In this document: piece after piece, positions 33,004 to 41,995 of the stretch
Numbering within the stretch: the first letter of the stretch is position 1
Layout of the letters: each line of letters begins with the position of its first letter
NCBI GenBank assembly: GCA_016721115.1
Contig: JADKIW010000001.1
Span: 3,301,501 to 3,365,500, forward strand
DNA from: Candidatus Defluviilinea proxima
GTDB lineage: Bacteria > Chloroflexota > Anaerolineae > Anaerolineales > Villigracilaceae
DNA: 64,000 nucleotides
Direction: 5' to 3'
Notes under the pieces: generated by a model
The model's database searches: none
What the model was told of the DNA's origin: nothing
Seen by the model: the letters and a program-made list of their open reading frames with translations, nothing else
Translations under genes and position numbers: made by a program

Positions 33004-33011
33004 TACGCCGA

Positions 33012-33266
33012 TCAAAATTTGAAGTGGATAAAGATCCGCCCAAAATTCTTGTCGTCTTTCTCAACGCGATGATATAGTTTCTTGATGTGTCCCTGATTTA
33101 AAAAGCGCAACACTTTCTTCTTGAGCTGTCCACTCCCTTTGCCGGGGATGATTTCCACGAGCGCGATCTTCTTGTCTACCGCTTCCTCAACAATGCGGTT
33201 AAGTTCTGCGTCGATCTGGTAGCCTTTGTTGTAAATATCATGCAAGTCTAATTTGAGCTTTGCCAT
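33012..33266 (-). CDS. Small stand-alone Smr-domain protein
   Basis: An 84-residue protein made of just a Smr-type domain: LDLHDIYNKGYQIDAELNRI, VEIIPGKGSGQLKKKVLRFL and HRVEKDDKNFGRIFIHF. The DLH and GKGxG motifs are the nuclease/nucleic-acid-binding signature of MutS2 and SmrA/B C-termini. It is the last gene of a minus-strand run and couples to the phosphatase gene by TAATG overlap. RNA or branched-DNA cleavage is the family activity. Confidence 0.8.
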   Translation of the reverse strand: MAKLKLDLHDIYNKGYQIDAELNRIVEEAVDKKIALVEIIPGKGSGQLKKKVLRFLNQGHIKKLYHRVEKDDKNFGRIFIHFKF

Positions 33267-33895
33267 TATTTCTTCTTTTCTTTTGGTAGAAAATCGAACG
33301 GGGGTCTTTGATTCAGCTTCATCAAACTTGCACCCATCTCACCAATCATGAGCGCAGAGACCGAGCCGGTATCACATCCCAACCTTTGAAATTGATCGAG
33401 CGGCAACCCGAGATAATGAGCTACTGCTAATTTGATCGGGTCGGCATGAAAAACACAAGCCACAATATCCTGCCCTTTATGATTGGCGAGGATCGTATCG
33501 ATCGCGACCACGACACGGTTCTGACATTCATAAAACGTTTCGCCGTTCGGGAATTGCGCGCGCGATGGCGCCCGTTGTACAACTTTCCAATGCTTGTGCA
33601 AATATAACCGCTTGAGTGATTTCCCCTGCCAATCACCGACGTTCGTCTCGAGCAGTCCTTTTTCCTTTTGAATGGTCAGCCCAACGGATTTGGCGATGGG
33701 TGTTGCTGTTTCCATCGCCCTCTCCAGCGGACTCGAATAAATGGCCTTGATCGGGACATCTTTCAACGCATCACCCAACGCTTGAGCCTGCTTCTGTCCG
33801 AATTCATTGAGATGAACCCCGGGCAGTCTTCCCGCAAGCCTGTGGGTTTTGGTGTAATCGTTCTCCCCGTGACGGATCAATAAAAGTAGCGGCAT
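33266..33895 (-). CDS. Histidine phosphatase (phosphoglycerate-mutase-like)
   Basis: A 209-residue enzyme with the RHG motif LLLIRHGENDYTK (catalytic His at ~9), LNEFGQKQAQALGDAL, YSSPLERAMETATPIA, the acid residue region LLETNVGDWQGKS and the second His in CVFHADPIKLAVAHYLG. It is a phosphatase of the alpha-ribazole/PGM superfamily; no substrate is implied by the neighbours. It overlaps the Smr gene (TAATG) and lies 8 bp past the dual-specificity phosphatase gene, so one operon is likely. Confidence 0.9.
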   Translation of the reverse strand: MPLLLLIRHGENDYTKTHRLAGRLPGVHLNEFGQKQAQALGDALKDVPIKAIYSSPLERAMETATPIAKSVGLTIQKEKGLLETNVGDWQGKSLKRLYLHKHWKVVQRAPSRAQFPNGETFYECQNRVVVAIDTILANHKGQDIVACVFHADPIKLAVAHYLGLPLDQFQRLGCDTGSVSALMIGEMGASLMKLNQRPPFDFLPKEKKK

Positions 33896-33903
33896 ATCAA
33901 TTG

Positions 33904-34353
33904 TTATCCTTGGTGAATTTCTAAACGTAAAACATCAATATAAGGAGTTGCTTCGTTGTAGTATTGACACAACGATTCCCAAACTGGCTCATGTGGCATG
34001 GATTCGGAATGTTTTTTCTTTACTTCTTTCAAGGCATCGAATAGCGTTAGTCCCTCTTCTTCTTTCAATATTGCGGCACAAAATGAACTAGAGCGATTGA
34101 TACCTGCGGCACAAGCGACCAATATGCGTTTGCCCAGTCTCTTTTGTTCTCTGATAAAGGCGACGCCTTTTTCAAGCATGTCAAACTCCACTGGAGCGAA
34201 ATCTTCTACGGGAAGATACAAGCATGTTATGCCTGGGTAATCCACTTCCATGGCAAGTTGAAGAATCGCCTGAATGGACTTGTGTGCGAGGTTACTTTTA
34301 TTTGCAGTATCACGAATGTTTCCGATGAACAGCCACGGGCGGATCTCATCCAT
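33904..34353 (-). CDS. Dual-specificity protein phosphatase-like, CX5R
   Basis: A 149-residue cysteine phosphatase. WLFIGNIRDTANK opens the DSP fold, YLPVEDFAPVEFD gives the general-acid Asp loop, and ILVACAAGINRSSSF holds CX5R (C-A-A-G-I-N-R). The usual His before Cys is Ala here, which raises the Cys pKa in known enzymes, so activity may be low or specialised. It shares one base with the rarA stop (TAATG) and lies in the operon rarA - DSP - histidine phosphatase - Smr. Substrate unknown; protein or RNA 5'-phosphate are both known in the family. Confidence 0.85.
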   Translation of the reverse strand: MDEIRPWLFIGNIRDTANKSNLAHKSIQAILQLAMEVDYPGITCLYLPVEDFAPVEFDMLEKGVAFIREQKRLGKRILVACAAGINRSSSFCAAILKEEEGLTLFDALKEVKKKHSESMPHEPVWESLCQYYNEATPYIDVLRLEIHQG

Positions 34354-35759
34354 TATTTGATCTTCCGTTTCATTTCCTGAATTTGTTCTTCGCTCATATC
34401 TGGAATATTCTCCACCTTTGTGATGCCTAAGGCTTTGCGTTGTGCTTCACGCCACATCTCAAGCCTCGCAGTGACTTGAGACTCATATCCCTCTTGTGAT
34501 GGGGAATAGAAATAAGTGCCCAGCAAGCGTTTTGGCAGATATTGTTGTGGTGTGAAGTGACCTTCCTGTTCGTGTGGATACACATAGTCCTTGCCGTGGC
34601 CCATTGCGGCGGCATCACGATTACCATCCATGAGATGGCGTGGCACAGAGACCTGCCCTTCTTGCTCGATCTTTTTCATTGCTTTGAAGTATGCGCCCGC
34701 GCTATTGGACTTGGGCGCCGTGGCGAGATACAGCGTCGCTTCGACGATGGGATAAATACCTTCAGGTAGACCGATGAATTCAAAAGCATGTGCGGCAGAC
34801 GATGCGACTACAAGCCCCATTGGGTCGGCAAGGCCAATATCTTCGCCAGCCAGAATGATCAAGCGACGGATAATGAACTTGGGGTCTTCACCTGCATAGA
34901 TCATCTTGGCAAGCCAGTAGAGTGCGGCATCGGGGTCCGAGCCACGCACGGATTTGATGAAGGCAGAGATCGTATCGTAATGTGCGTCGCCATCTTTGTC
35001 GTAGAGCACGGCGCGCCGTTGAATAGACTCTTGCGCCACATCGAGCGTGATATGGATGGTGCCGTCAACATCAGGAGATGTTGACTCCACAGCAAGTTCG
35101 ATGGCGTTGAGAGCGTTGCGTGCGTCACCGCCAGCAACCTCGATTAAGTGGGAGCGAGCCTCAAGGTCTAATGCGATGTGTTTGTTACCGTAGCCCCGTT
35201 CTTTGTCGGTAAGAGCACGGTCGATCAGCGTGCCTGTCTCTTCTTGATTCAAATTCCGCAATTGGAAAACGCGTGAGCGAGAGATCAAGGCTTTAATAAC
35301 TTCAAAGTAAGGGTTCTCTGTTGTTGCACCGATGAGAGTGAATGTACCGTTTTCTACGTGAGGGAGAAGGGCATCTTGTTGCGCCTTATTCCAGCGATGG
35401 ACTTCATCAACGAAGAGAATTGTGCGGATGTTGTGTAAGCGTCGGCGTTCGAGTGACTCGTCAATGACGACACGCAGATCGGCTTTGCCTGCAAGGATGG
35501 CCGAGATGGTGGTGAAGTGACTCTTGGTGGTATTGGCGATGACTTGAGCAAGCGTGGTCTTGCCGGTGCCGGGCGGCCCCCATAAGATGATGGATGAGAA
35601 CAGCCTGTCTGCTTCGATGGCGCGACGTAGAAGCTTGCCTTCGCCGACGATATGTTCCTGACCGATATATTCATCCAGTGTGCGCGGACGCATCCGCGCG
35701 GCGAGAGGGGCTTCGCTTTTCAAGCGTTCGTGCATGGCATGGTCGAAGAGGTCACTCAT
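34353..35759 (-). CDS. rarA: Replication-associated recombination protein A (RarA/MgsA AAA+ ATPase)
   Basis: A 468-residue clamp-loader-like AAA+ ATPase that acts at stalled forks. ARMRPRTLDEYIGQEHIVGE, Walker A WGPPGTGKTTLA, Walker B LFVDEVHRWNK (the HRWNK wording marks RarA), sensor 1 GATTENPYFE, then SRSRVFQLRNL. The C-terminal domain includes FIKSVRGSDPDAALYWLAKM and VPRHLMDGN. Length is typical. TATAAT lies 6 nt before the ATG (35766-35771, minus strand), so the mRNA is probably leaderless. It heads a four-gene operon. Confidence 0.97.
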   Translation of the reverse strand: MSDLFDHAMHERLKSEAPLAARMRPRTLDEYIGQEHIVGEGKLLRRAIEADRLFSSIILWGPPGTGKTTLAQVIANTTKSHFTTISAILAGKADLRVVIDESLERRRLHNIRTILFVDEVHRWNKAQQDALLPHVENGTFTLIGATTENPYFEVIKALISRSRVFQLRNLNQEETGTLIDRALTDKERGYGNKHIALDLEARSHLIEVAGGDARNALNAIELAVESTSPDVDGTIHITLDVAQESIQRRAVLYDKDGDAHYDTISAFIKSVRGSDPDAALYWLAKMIYAGEDPKFIIRRLIILAGEDIGLADPMGLVVASSAAHAFEFIGLPEGIYPIVEATLYLATAPKSNSAGAYFKAMKKIEQEGQVSVPRHLMDGNRDAAAMGHGKDYVYPHEQEGHFTPQQYLPKRLLGTYFYSPSQEGYESQVTARLEMWREAQRKALGITKVENIPDMSEEQIQEMKRKIK

Positions 35760-35765
35760 GTTGTG

Positions 35766-35771
35766 ATTATA
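35766..35771 (-). promoter_or_regulatory. -10 box for a leaderless rarA mRNA
   Basis: A perfect TATAAT followed by CACAAC and the ATG at 35759, giving a 6-nt gap. Confidence 0.65.
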
Positions 35772-35859
35772 AGGGATGATAATGAAAAGGCGGGAAGATG
35801 CAGATTACGCAGAATCAGCTATCGGTTAAGAAGGATGCGGGCGGCTTAGCCGCTTCCAC

Positions 35860-36609
35860 TTATTTGACTTGGAGATGGTCGAGGATGGATGGAAGTTCGG
35901 TTAACGTTGTAATGCTCGCATCAGGCTGGACCTGAACCTGTCCCTCCATCAATGGGTCGGCACGGCGGCTGAGCCAAACCCCGTAAATGCCGGCATTCTG
36001 TGCGCCACGAATATCTGCATCAAGATTGTCACCGACCATGACGGCCTCGTTGGGCGGGCAATACCAATTCGAAAGAGCGAGTTCAAAAATGCGTGGATGC
36101 GGTTTGCGGTAACTGCACGCGGCAGATGTGAGGATGAAATCGAAGTATCCAGTGATGGCGAAATTTTTTGCAAGCTTTTGCACGTCGGCATCGTCGCCTG
36201 CGTTTGAGACGATACCAAGGTTGTAGCCTAACTCGCGCAGTTTTTGTAGAGTGGGAATCGTATCTTGCTCCAAGGCCCAGTTGCTTTGGGTGACGGTGAA
36301 TAGTGCATTCAATGCTTTGCGAATAACGCCGCTCGGGACAGCATCATAGCCCTTATCCATAAGTAATTCGCGGAGGACTGATGTGTAGGTGGTCTCCAGC
36401 AGATCTTTCTCACGTTGTTTGAAGTATTCATCCAAGCGCCTGCGAAATTCAGTGGAAAATGTATTGAGGTTGACCTCAATACCCTCTGCGCGGAGGTAAT
36501 TTGTCAGGGCATCGTCGGCTTCTGCAACGATGGGAGTCCAGTCTCGGCGCCCATGCATGAGCGTCCCGCCGAAATCGAATAGGATGGCACGAATGAAGTT
36601 GCGAGGCAT
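35860..36609 (-). CDS. HAD-superfamily hydrolase
   Basis: A 249-residue phosphatase-like protein. Motif I FDFGGTLMHG (the second Asp replaced by Gly as in many YjjG-type members), motif II IVSNAGDD, motif III Lys in SYRKPHPRIFELAL, motif IV MVGDNLDADIRGAQNAG. A helical cap is inserted after motif I (~25-105). It likely dephosphorylates a small metabolite. It starts 45 bp past the stop of the CNNM gene, in the same direction. Confidence 0.88.
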   Translation of the reverse strand: MPRNFIRAILFDFGGTLMHGRRDWTPIVAEADDALTNYLRAEGIEVNLNTFSTEFRRRLDEYFKQREKDLLETTYTSVLRELLMDKGYDAVPSGVIRKALNALFTVTQSNWALEQDTIPTLQKLRELGYNLGIVSNAGDDADVQKLAKNFAITGYFDFILTSAACSYRKPHPRIFELALSNWYCPPNEAVMVGDNLDADIRGAQNAGIYGVWLSRRADPLMEGQVQVQPDASITTLTELPSILDHLQVK

Positions 36610-36654
36610 AGTTGATGGTTTGTTGTGTAAGTTTGAAAAGACGGTCTGTTACCC

Positions 36655-37989
36655 TTAGCTTTTCGGGCGAGGTTCCTGTGTGAGAGGTTTCTGTTGCAAA
36701 GTGGTGACGAGTACCTTGTCCACGCGGCGGCCATCCATATCAATGACTTCGAAATTATATTTGTTCCACTCAAAGTGATCGGTCACTTGTGGGACACGCC
36801 CCAGTGACATCATGACGAAACCACTCAGGGTCTCGTATTCATCTTCATGAGGAAGTGCTTTCAGGTCGAAAATTTCCTTGAATTCATCCACTTCCAACAT
36901 ACCGTCCAATAACCAGGAGCCATCCTGTCGTTGTGTGGCTTGCGGTTCATCTAATTCCATATTGCCGACGATCTCTTCGATAATATCGTTGATCGTCAAT
37001 AGCCCTTGCAGGCCTCCGAACTCATCGATGACGAGCAACACATCTGTGCCTTTTTCTTTGAAAATTTCCAGCGCACGCGATGCGAACATGGTTTCGGGGA
37101 TGAAGAATGCGGGCTTCAATAAATCTTTGAGCCTGATAGTCTCACCGCTGAGACTTGGCACAAGCAAGTCACGCGCTTTCACGATACCAAGAATAACGTC
37201 CAAGGTGTCTTGGCGCACGGGGAAGCGCGAGTATTCGCTTTCTGCGATCTTTGTGCGAATATCTTCTATGGAGTCATCGATATCGAGCCAGACAATGTCC
37301 GTTCGTGGGGTCATCAACGAGTACACACGCTGGTCGCCGAGGCTGAAAATACCTTCCACCATATCTTGCTCGGATTCTTCGAAGACCCCGGCTTGTGTGC
37401 CTTGATCCATAAGGAGATGGATTTCTTCTTCGGTAATGGGCGGCTCATCGCTGACTTTGACACCCATGATCTTCAATATGAATTCAGTTGAAACGCTGAG
37501 CAGCTTTACAATGGGCGAGAACACTCTTGAGAAGAACATCATCGGCCGTGCCACGATGGATGAGACCTCTTCTGGGTCGCGCAGGGCAAGGCGCTTGGGG
37601 ACCAGTTCGCCGAGCACCAAGGAAAGGTATGTAACTGGAAGCACGCCGATCAGCAAACTGATCACTTCGCTGTATGGCTCCAGCACTGGGAATTGTTCGA
37701 GCCATTGATGGATCCACGCGCCGAGCGTTGCGCCGGTCAATGCACCGATCAACAGGTCGATGGATGTTATCCCGATCTGAATAGTGGAAAGGAATTGATT
37801 GGGGTTTTCTGTAAGCTTTAGTGCGATCATTGCACGTGCATCGCCTTTGTTACTATCACTTTGCAGGCGTGCTTTGCGCGCAGAAAGTAGGGCGGTCTCT
37901 GCCATTGCTAATACACCGTTTAAAACAAGCAGAATGGCAATGGTAATTAGACCGGTAGTAAAGTTGACTTGTAAGGGGATCTCTGACAT
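36655..37989 (-). CDS. CNNM/CorC-HlyC family membrane protein with CBS pair
   Basis: A 444-residue protein. The DUF21/CNNM domain (~1-200) has four hydrophobic segments and LGELVPKRLALRDPEEV. The CBS pair (~215-335) contains MTPRTDIVWLD and DVLLVIDEFGGLQGLLTIND. The C-terminal CorC_HlyC domain (~350-432) has QDGSWLLDGMLEVDEF and YETLSGFVMMSLGRVP. The family is linked to Mg2+/Co2+ export or homeostasis; older hemolysin names are misleading. The CBS pair usually senses adenosine nucleotides. Confidence 0.92.
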   Translation of the reverse strand: MSEIPLQVNFTTGLITIAILLVLNGVLAMAETALLSARKARLQSDSNKGDARAMIALKLTENPNQFLSTIQIGITSIDLLIGALTGATLGAWIHQWLEQFPVLEPYSEVISLLIGVLPVTYLSLVLGELVPKRLALRDPEEVSSIVARPMMFFSRVFSPIVKLLSVSTEFILKIMGVKVSDEPPITEEEIHLLMDQGTQAGVFEESEQDMVEGIFSLGDQRVYSLMTPRTDIVWLDIDDSIEDIRTKIAESEYSRFPVRQDTLDVILGIVKARDLLVPSLSGETIRLKDLLKPAFFIPETMFASRALEIFKEKGTDVLLVIDEFGGLQGLLTINDIIEEIVGNMELDEPQATQRQDGSWLLDGMLEVDEFKEIFDLKALPHEDEYETLSGFVMMSLGRVPQVTDHFEWNKYNFEVIDMDGRRVDKVLVTTLQQKPLTQEPRPKS

Positions 37990-38135
37990 GGACTCTTTAA
38001 ATTTCTATGTTTACACGGTGTCGCATCATTTGCTAAACCGAATTTGTGATATTGCGTATTGGTTTGTATTGAAACGCTTTTCAATTTATATGATAGGCAA
38101 TCACTTGCCTTATTGTACTATGGATGCCCCGCATC

Positions 38136-39194
38136 TTATCGGACCGATATGCCTGCTCCTGTTTCGACATTTCCCACCACCCAGACAGCTTGATCCAACT
38201 CCTTTGCTCGCACAAGGAAAGAATCTAATTTTGCATGAGGGACGCCTAGCAACAAACCTCCGCTTGTCTGCGGATCGAATAACAGCATCTGGTTTTCTTC
38301 GTCAATGGATTCAGCGAACTTCACCTTGGCTTCAAAGTGACTCTTGTTATCGAATGCGCCGCCAGCAAAGCATCCTTTTTCTGCATATTTGCGCGCACAT
38401 GAAATGAAAGGGATGTTTGTAAATTCGAATCTTAATGCGACATTCGAAGCATCTGCCATTTCCATGGCATGACCAAGGAAACTATAGCCGGTAATATCGG
38501 TACCACCTTGCAGGTCAAATTCATTCGCCAGTTGACCGGCCTTTTTGTTCAGCAGTTTCATCCATTGGACCGCTTCAAGTACGTCTTCTTTATCAGCCTG
38601 TTCGCGTTTCAAGGCTGTCGTCGTGACTCCGAAACCAAGTGGCTTGGTCAATACCAATGCGTCGCCCACTTTGAAGCCGCCTTTACTCATCATCTTGCGG
38701 GGATCTACAAAACCGATGACAACCAGTCCGTATTTGGGTTCCTTGTCTTTGACGGTGTGTCCACCTGCGATGACGACTCCCGCTTCCAATGCCTTCTCTG
38801 CACCGCCACGAATGATCTCAGCAGATATTTCATTGGGAAGGTCATCGGGCAATGCCGCAACATTCAACGCAAGGAAGGGACGTCCGCCCATGGCGTAGAC
38901 ATCTGATAAGCTGTTGGCGGCCGCGATGGAACCGTAATCGTAGGCGTTGTCCACAACCGGTGTGAAGAAATCGGTTGTGATGACAATGGCCTTGTCTTCA
39001 TCCAAACGCCAAACGGCCGCGTCATCCGGTTCGCGCAGACCAACCAACAGGTCCGGATAAGAGGCGGCATCAAAGATGTCTTTTATAGGACGCAGAACCT
39101 GCGTCAGCGCATCAGCGCTTAGTTTGGACGCTCAACCCGCGCAGGCGGAAAGAGTCGTGAGGCGGATCTCGCGTCCAGTTTGAGGAATAGGCAT
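38136..39194 (-). CDS. selD: Selenide, water dikinase, selenocysteine-containing (in-frame UGA)
   Basis: SelD makes selenophosphate from selenide and ATP for Sec-tRNA and other selenium uses. The frame uninterrupted by stops begins only at 39047, but the same frame continues upstream across one TGA (39132-39134) to an ATG at 39194: MPIPQTGREIRLTTLSACAG, UGA, ASKLSADALTQVLRPI, then YPDLLVGLREPDDAAV. The UGA falls at the catalytic Cys/Sec position before the conserved A-x-K. The rest (GGTDITGYSFLGHAMEM, FDPQTSGGLL) is canonical SelD. An in-frame TAA sits just upstream of the ATG, so this start is forced. TATTAT lies 7 nt upstream. 352 residues counting Sec. Confidence 0.9.
39089..39119 (-). promoter_or_regulatory. 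SECIS-like hairpins downstream of the selD UGA
   Basis: On the mRNA two stems follow the UGA: agcgc-tgat-gcgct (39106-39119), and gacgcag-gtt-ctgcgtc (39089-39105), whose GU-containing loop is ~35 nt from the UGA. Bacterial SECIS elements lie in this range with a G-U in the loop. Which stem SelB would bind is not decidable here. Confidence 0.55.
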
Positions 39195-39207
39195 GGATTA
39201 AATAATA

Positions 39208-39240
39208 GGTGACAGTCGCTTTATAAAAGTGACTGTCACC
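39208..39240. repeat. ggtgacagtc hairpin, third copy
   Basis: Arms ggtgacagtc / gactgtcacc around a 13-nt AT-rich loop. Same arms as in the terminator modules at 8855 and 9793. It lies between the band-7 gene stop (39257) and the selD promoter and is followed on the plus side by a T-rich run. Confidence 0.8.
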
Positions 39241-39256
39241 TTCTTTTTCGTCTTAC

Positions 39257-40291
39257 TTATGGAGTCACTGTTGGTGTTGTGTTTGTCGTGGTATTCGGCA
39301 ATGGCAGAATGAACTGCTGTCCGCTGGGGATAAAGATCGTCTGCACACCCGGTGCAAGTTTCAAAATATATTGATACTGAAGGATCTCAGGATTTTCCTG
39401 CAATGATTGCCCGATCAATGCATTGGCTTCTGCCTGTGCCTTTGCCTGAATGATCTGTGCTTCTGCCGCGCCCTGCGCCGCGATTACGGCCGCATCGGCC
39501 TGGCCTTGTGCTGTCTGGCGCGCCTGTTCAGCTTCCTGTTTCTTTTGCTCAACGGTCAACTTGGCTTGTTGAGCCTGTTGCTCAGCGATCTGTTTTTGTT
39601 CGACTGCCGCGGCATACCCTTCACTGAAATGAATATCACGCAGGACAAAGTCCACCAACTCCAGGTTATTTTTACTTAACGTGGAGCTGAGTTCGTCCGT
39701 AATAAATTGCACCATTTCAGCGCGCTTTGTGGAAACGACCTCTTCCACACCGTATTGCGAAACCGCATCGCGGATGATGCCGCGCGCTTCGGGGCGCACG
39801 ATACCATTCTCGTAGTTGTTTTGCCATACAATGTGAAGTGATACCACCTTTAGCGGGTCCACTTTGTAGATCACCGAAGCGTCAAGAATGATCTCCTGAC
39901 CATCCTTTGTACGGGCACGTATCGAGTCATCTCCCATCACCTGTCCCTCGGTTGATGCAGCAGACATGGTGTAGGTTTGATTTGAAACCGAATACGTCAC
40001 CACACTCTCTACAACCGGTACGATCCAATGCAGGCCAGGGCTAAGCGCTTCAGGGCGAACGCCGCCCGCGCTGATGGTCTTTACGACACCACGCTCGTTT
40101 GATTCAACGTAAACCAAACCGGCTCCCAACACGCTAAGGACAAGCGCAAGGGCGAGTACGATCACCACTGTTGTACTGATCCCTTTTGCGCCTTGATTGC
40201 GGCTTGCGCGGGCAATTGCCAGAACGCCCAACCCAATGGCTCCCAGCCATGCAAAACCGGCCAGTGAGCGAATTACATCAACAATATTCAT
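39257..40291 (-). CDS. SPFH/band-7 (prohibitin-like) membrane protein
   Basis: A 344-residue protein. Two N-terminal hydrophobic segments (~12-30, ~40-62) precede a band-7 domain (~65-235) with ESNERGVVKTISAGGVRPEA and LSPGLHWIVPVVESVV, and a long coiled-coil (~235-300) rich in AEQQAQQAKLTVEQKKQEAE, ending in a hydrophobic IFIPSGQQFILPLP. SPFH proteins assemble into membrane rings that organise proteases or lipids. A perfect GGAGG sits 4 nt before the ATG, and TATAAT at 40316-40321 (minus strand). A Thr/Asn-rich C-terminus is unusual. It lies divergent to the PyrK-like gene. Confidence 0.88.
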   Translation of the reverse strand: MNIVDVIRSLAGFAWLGAIGLGVLAIARASRNQGAKGISTTVVIVLALALVLSVLGAGLVYVESNERGVVKTISAGGVRPEALSPGLHWIVPVVESVVTYSVSNQTYTMSAASTEGQVMGDDSIRARTKDGQEIILDASVIYKVDPLKVVSLHIVWQNNYENGIVRPEARGIIRDAVSQYGVEEVVSTKRAEMVQFITDELSSTLSKNNLELVDFVLRDIHFSEGYAAAVEQKQIAEQQAQQAKLTVEQKKQEAEQARQTAQGQADAAVIAAQGAAEAQIIQAKAQAEANALIGQSLQENPEILQYQYILKLAPGVQTIFIPSGQQFILPLPNTTTNTTPTVTP

Positions 40292-40344
40292 TCTTCCTCC
40301 GTTTCATAGTTGAAATTATTATACCGCCATGATAGCATAGCGAT

Positions 40345-41019
40345 GTGAACACAGCTAAAGGGCAGATCGCCGAACTCATTTTACAGAACGGACTCCGTTA
40401 TGCGCGGATCATGTGCCCTGTAAACTTGACCCCGTCGCCGGGGCAATACTTACTTTCGAGCAACGCTTCTTTTCTGGACCCGTTGCCTGTTCCTCTATTC
40501 TCTACGGAATCTACGCCTTTGGGTTTTATTGCCGCTGTGCCAGATCATTGGCATCCTGGACAGGAAGTCTCTCTGCGTGGTCCGCTGGGACGGGGCTTTG
40601 TGTTGCCGCCTTTTGCCCGGAAGGTTGCATTGATCGCATTTGACGATTCTCCATCACGTTTGCGCGGACTGATCAAACTTGCGTTGAAACAGGGCGCGGC
40701 GGTTGTCCTTGTTTGTGATACATCGGAAGAAGATTCGTTGCCCGATGAAGTGGAAGTGCAACCCTTGTCCGCGTTGGATGATGTTGTACGATGGGCCGAC
40801 TATTTGGCATTCGATGTTTTGCGTGAGAGTCTGTATGGGCTGAAGGAAAGGCTTGGGGGGGCGAATCAGTTGTCCGTTAAGAGCGAGGCGCAAGTTTTGG
40901 TGCGGACTTCCATCCCATGTGGGGGAATTGCTGAATGCGGTGTCTGTGCTGTAGCGACAAAGTCCAGTTGGAAACTGGCTTGTAAAGATGGTCCCGTGTT
41001 TGATTGGAATGAACTTTAG
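40345..41019 (+). CDS. PyrK-like iron-sulfur electron-transfer flavoprotein (orphan)
   Basis: A 224-residue protein of the ferredoxin-reductase-like family. An FAD-domain part has PGQYLLSSNASFLDPLPVPLF and LRGPLGRGFVLP; a Rossmann part VALIAFDDSPSRLRGLIKLAL; the C-terminus SIPCGGIAECGVCAVATK and ACKDGPVF carries four Cys spaced like the [2Fe-2S] site of dihydroorotate dehydrogenase subunit PyrK. No pyrD is adjacent and the FAD-binding RxYS motif is not clear, so the partner oxidase is unknown. It starts with GTG at 40345; a TAGCAT box 6 nt upstream fits a leaderless mRNA. It overlaps the next gene tail-to-tail by 4 bp. Confidence 0.8.
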   Translation: MNTAKGQIAELILQNGLRYARIMCPVNLTPSPGQYLLSSNASFLDPLPVPLFSTESTPLGFIAAVPDHWHPGQEVSLRGPLGRGFVLPPFARKVALIAFDDSPSRLRGLIKLALKQGAAVVLVCDTSEEDSLPDEVEVQPLSALDDVVRWADYLAFDVLRESLYGLKERLGGANQLSVKSEAQVLVRTSIPCGGIAECGVCAVATKSSWKLACKDGPVFDWNEL

Positions 41020-41945
41020 AACCAGATCCTGTAGGATGTGGTGGTGGTTCCTGTAAGCCCTTGATAATCCACAGTGATGTCAATGGATATGAGTTCCCCC
41101 GGCTTTTGATCGCTGAAATTGAATGAGACCTGCCCAATGCCGCGCGCATTGGTAGTGAATGTGTATTCCTGATTGGTGTTGTTCGAAAGATGGACAATGG
41201 CCTTGACCGTTGCGTTTTCGACCGGCACCGATGCCTGATCTTGCACGATGGTGTAGATGGTTTGCTGTCCGTTCTTGAGGGTGACCGCTTTCAAAACGAA
41301 GGCACGTGCTTTGATCGAGAGTACACTGCTGATCGTGGCGTCGGGCGGAGGCGCAGGCTTGAGGTAGGCAGGGTCTTCTTTTTGTTGATCGAAATAGACT
41401 CGGCCAAGGTCAGAGATCACCACCCATTTTGCTGTGCCCTGATAGGCGCGCCACTCGAAGCGCGCACCTTCAAAGTATTGAACGATCAAGCCATCGGCCG
41501 ATTCAAACGGGGAAATTGGGTTCCCGAACTGATTGGGCCCGCCATTGGCTTTGTAAAAATCAAGAAATGTAAAACACACATAGAACTGCGAATACAGCTC
41601 ACAACCATTCGCGCTTTGGACTGGCATTTGGCTTTGCGGTTTGTAGGTCAGTGTTCCGAGCGGAGTTAATTGCACGCGATTGTCGGGCGTCAACTCGAAG
41701 CGGGCACGTTGAAAATATTGCACGGTTTTGCCATCGCGGGCAACGATCTGTTCTGTGATGGGGTGGCCGTATACAAGCTTGGGGTCTTTTGCGGCGTTAT
41801 AGAATTGCAAGAACACACCCTTCACGTAGTGTCGCGTCTCTGGGAAATATAAAACATCTGTGGACTGGGCGTTAACTTTTCCCCATGAAGCCATCAGAAT
41901 GATGAGAGCTAGAAAAATAATCGTGAACCGTCGGGCTGTGTTCAT
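41016..41945 (-). CDS. Exported protein with two tandem surface repeats
   Basis: A 309-residue protein with signal peptide (residues 1-26, ending NAQS). Two similar ~65-residue units follow: YFPETRHYVKGVFLQFYNAA...VYGHPITEQIVARDGKTVQYFQRARFEL and CFTFLDFYKANGGPNQFGNP...DGLIVQYFEGARFEW. Units with Y/FG.PIs, G...QYFxRARFE are common in secreted Chloroflexota proteins. The last ~110 residues form an Ig/invasin-like beta domain (VPVENATVKAIVHLSN...TTNARGIGQVSFNF). It is probably a cell-surface adhesion or wall protein; no enzyme motif is seen. Confidence 0.75.
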   Translation of the reverse strand: MNTARRFTIIFLALIILMASWGKVNAQSTDVLYFPETRHYVKGVFLQFYNAAKDPKLVYGHPITEQIVARDGKTVQYFQRARFELTPDNRVQLTPLGTLTYKPQSQMPVQSANGCELYSQFYVCFTFLDFYKANGGPNQFGNPISPFESADGLIVQYFEGARFEWRAYQGTAKWVVISDLGRVYFDQQKEDPAYLKPAPPPDATISSVLSIKARAFVLKAVTLKNGQQTIYTIVQDQASVPVENATVKAIVHLSNNTNQEYTFTTNARGIGQVSFNFSDQKPGELISIDITVDYQGLTGTTTTSYRIWF

Positions 41946-41995
41946 TTATCTCATTATACTCAGATTGATAGTCGAAGGGCGTGATGTGTAACCCT

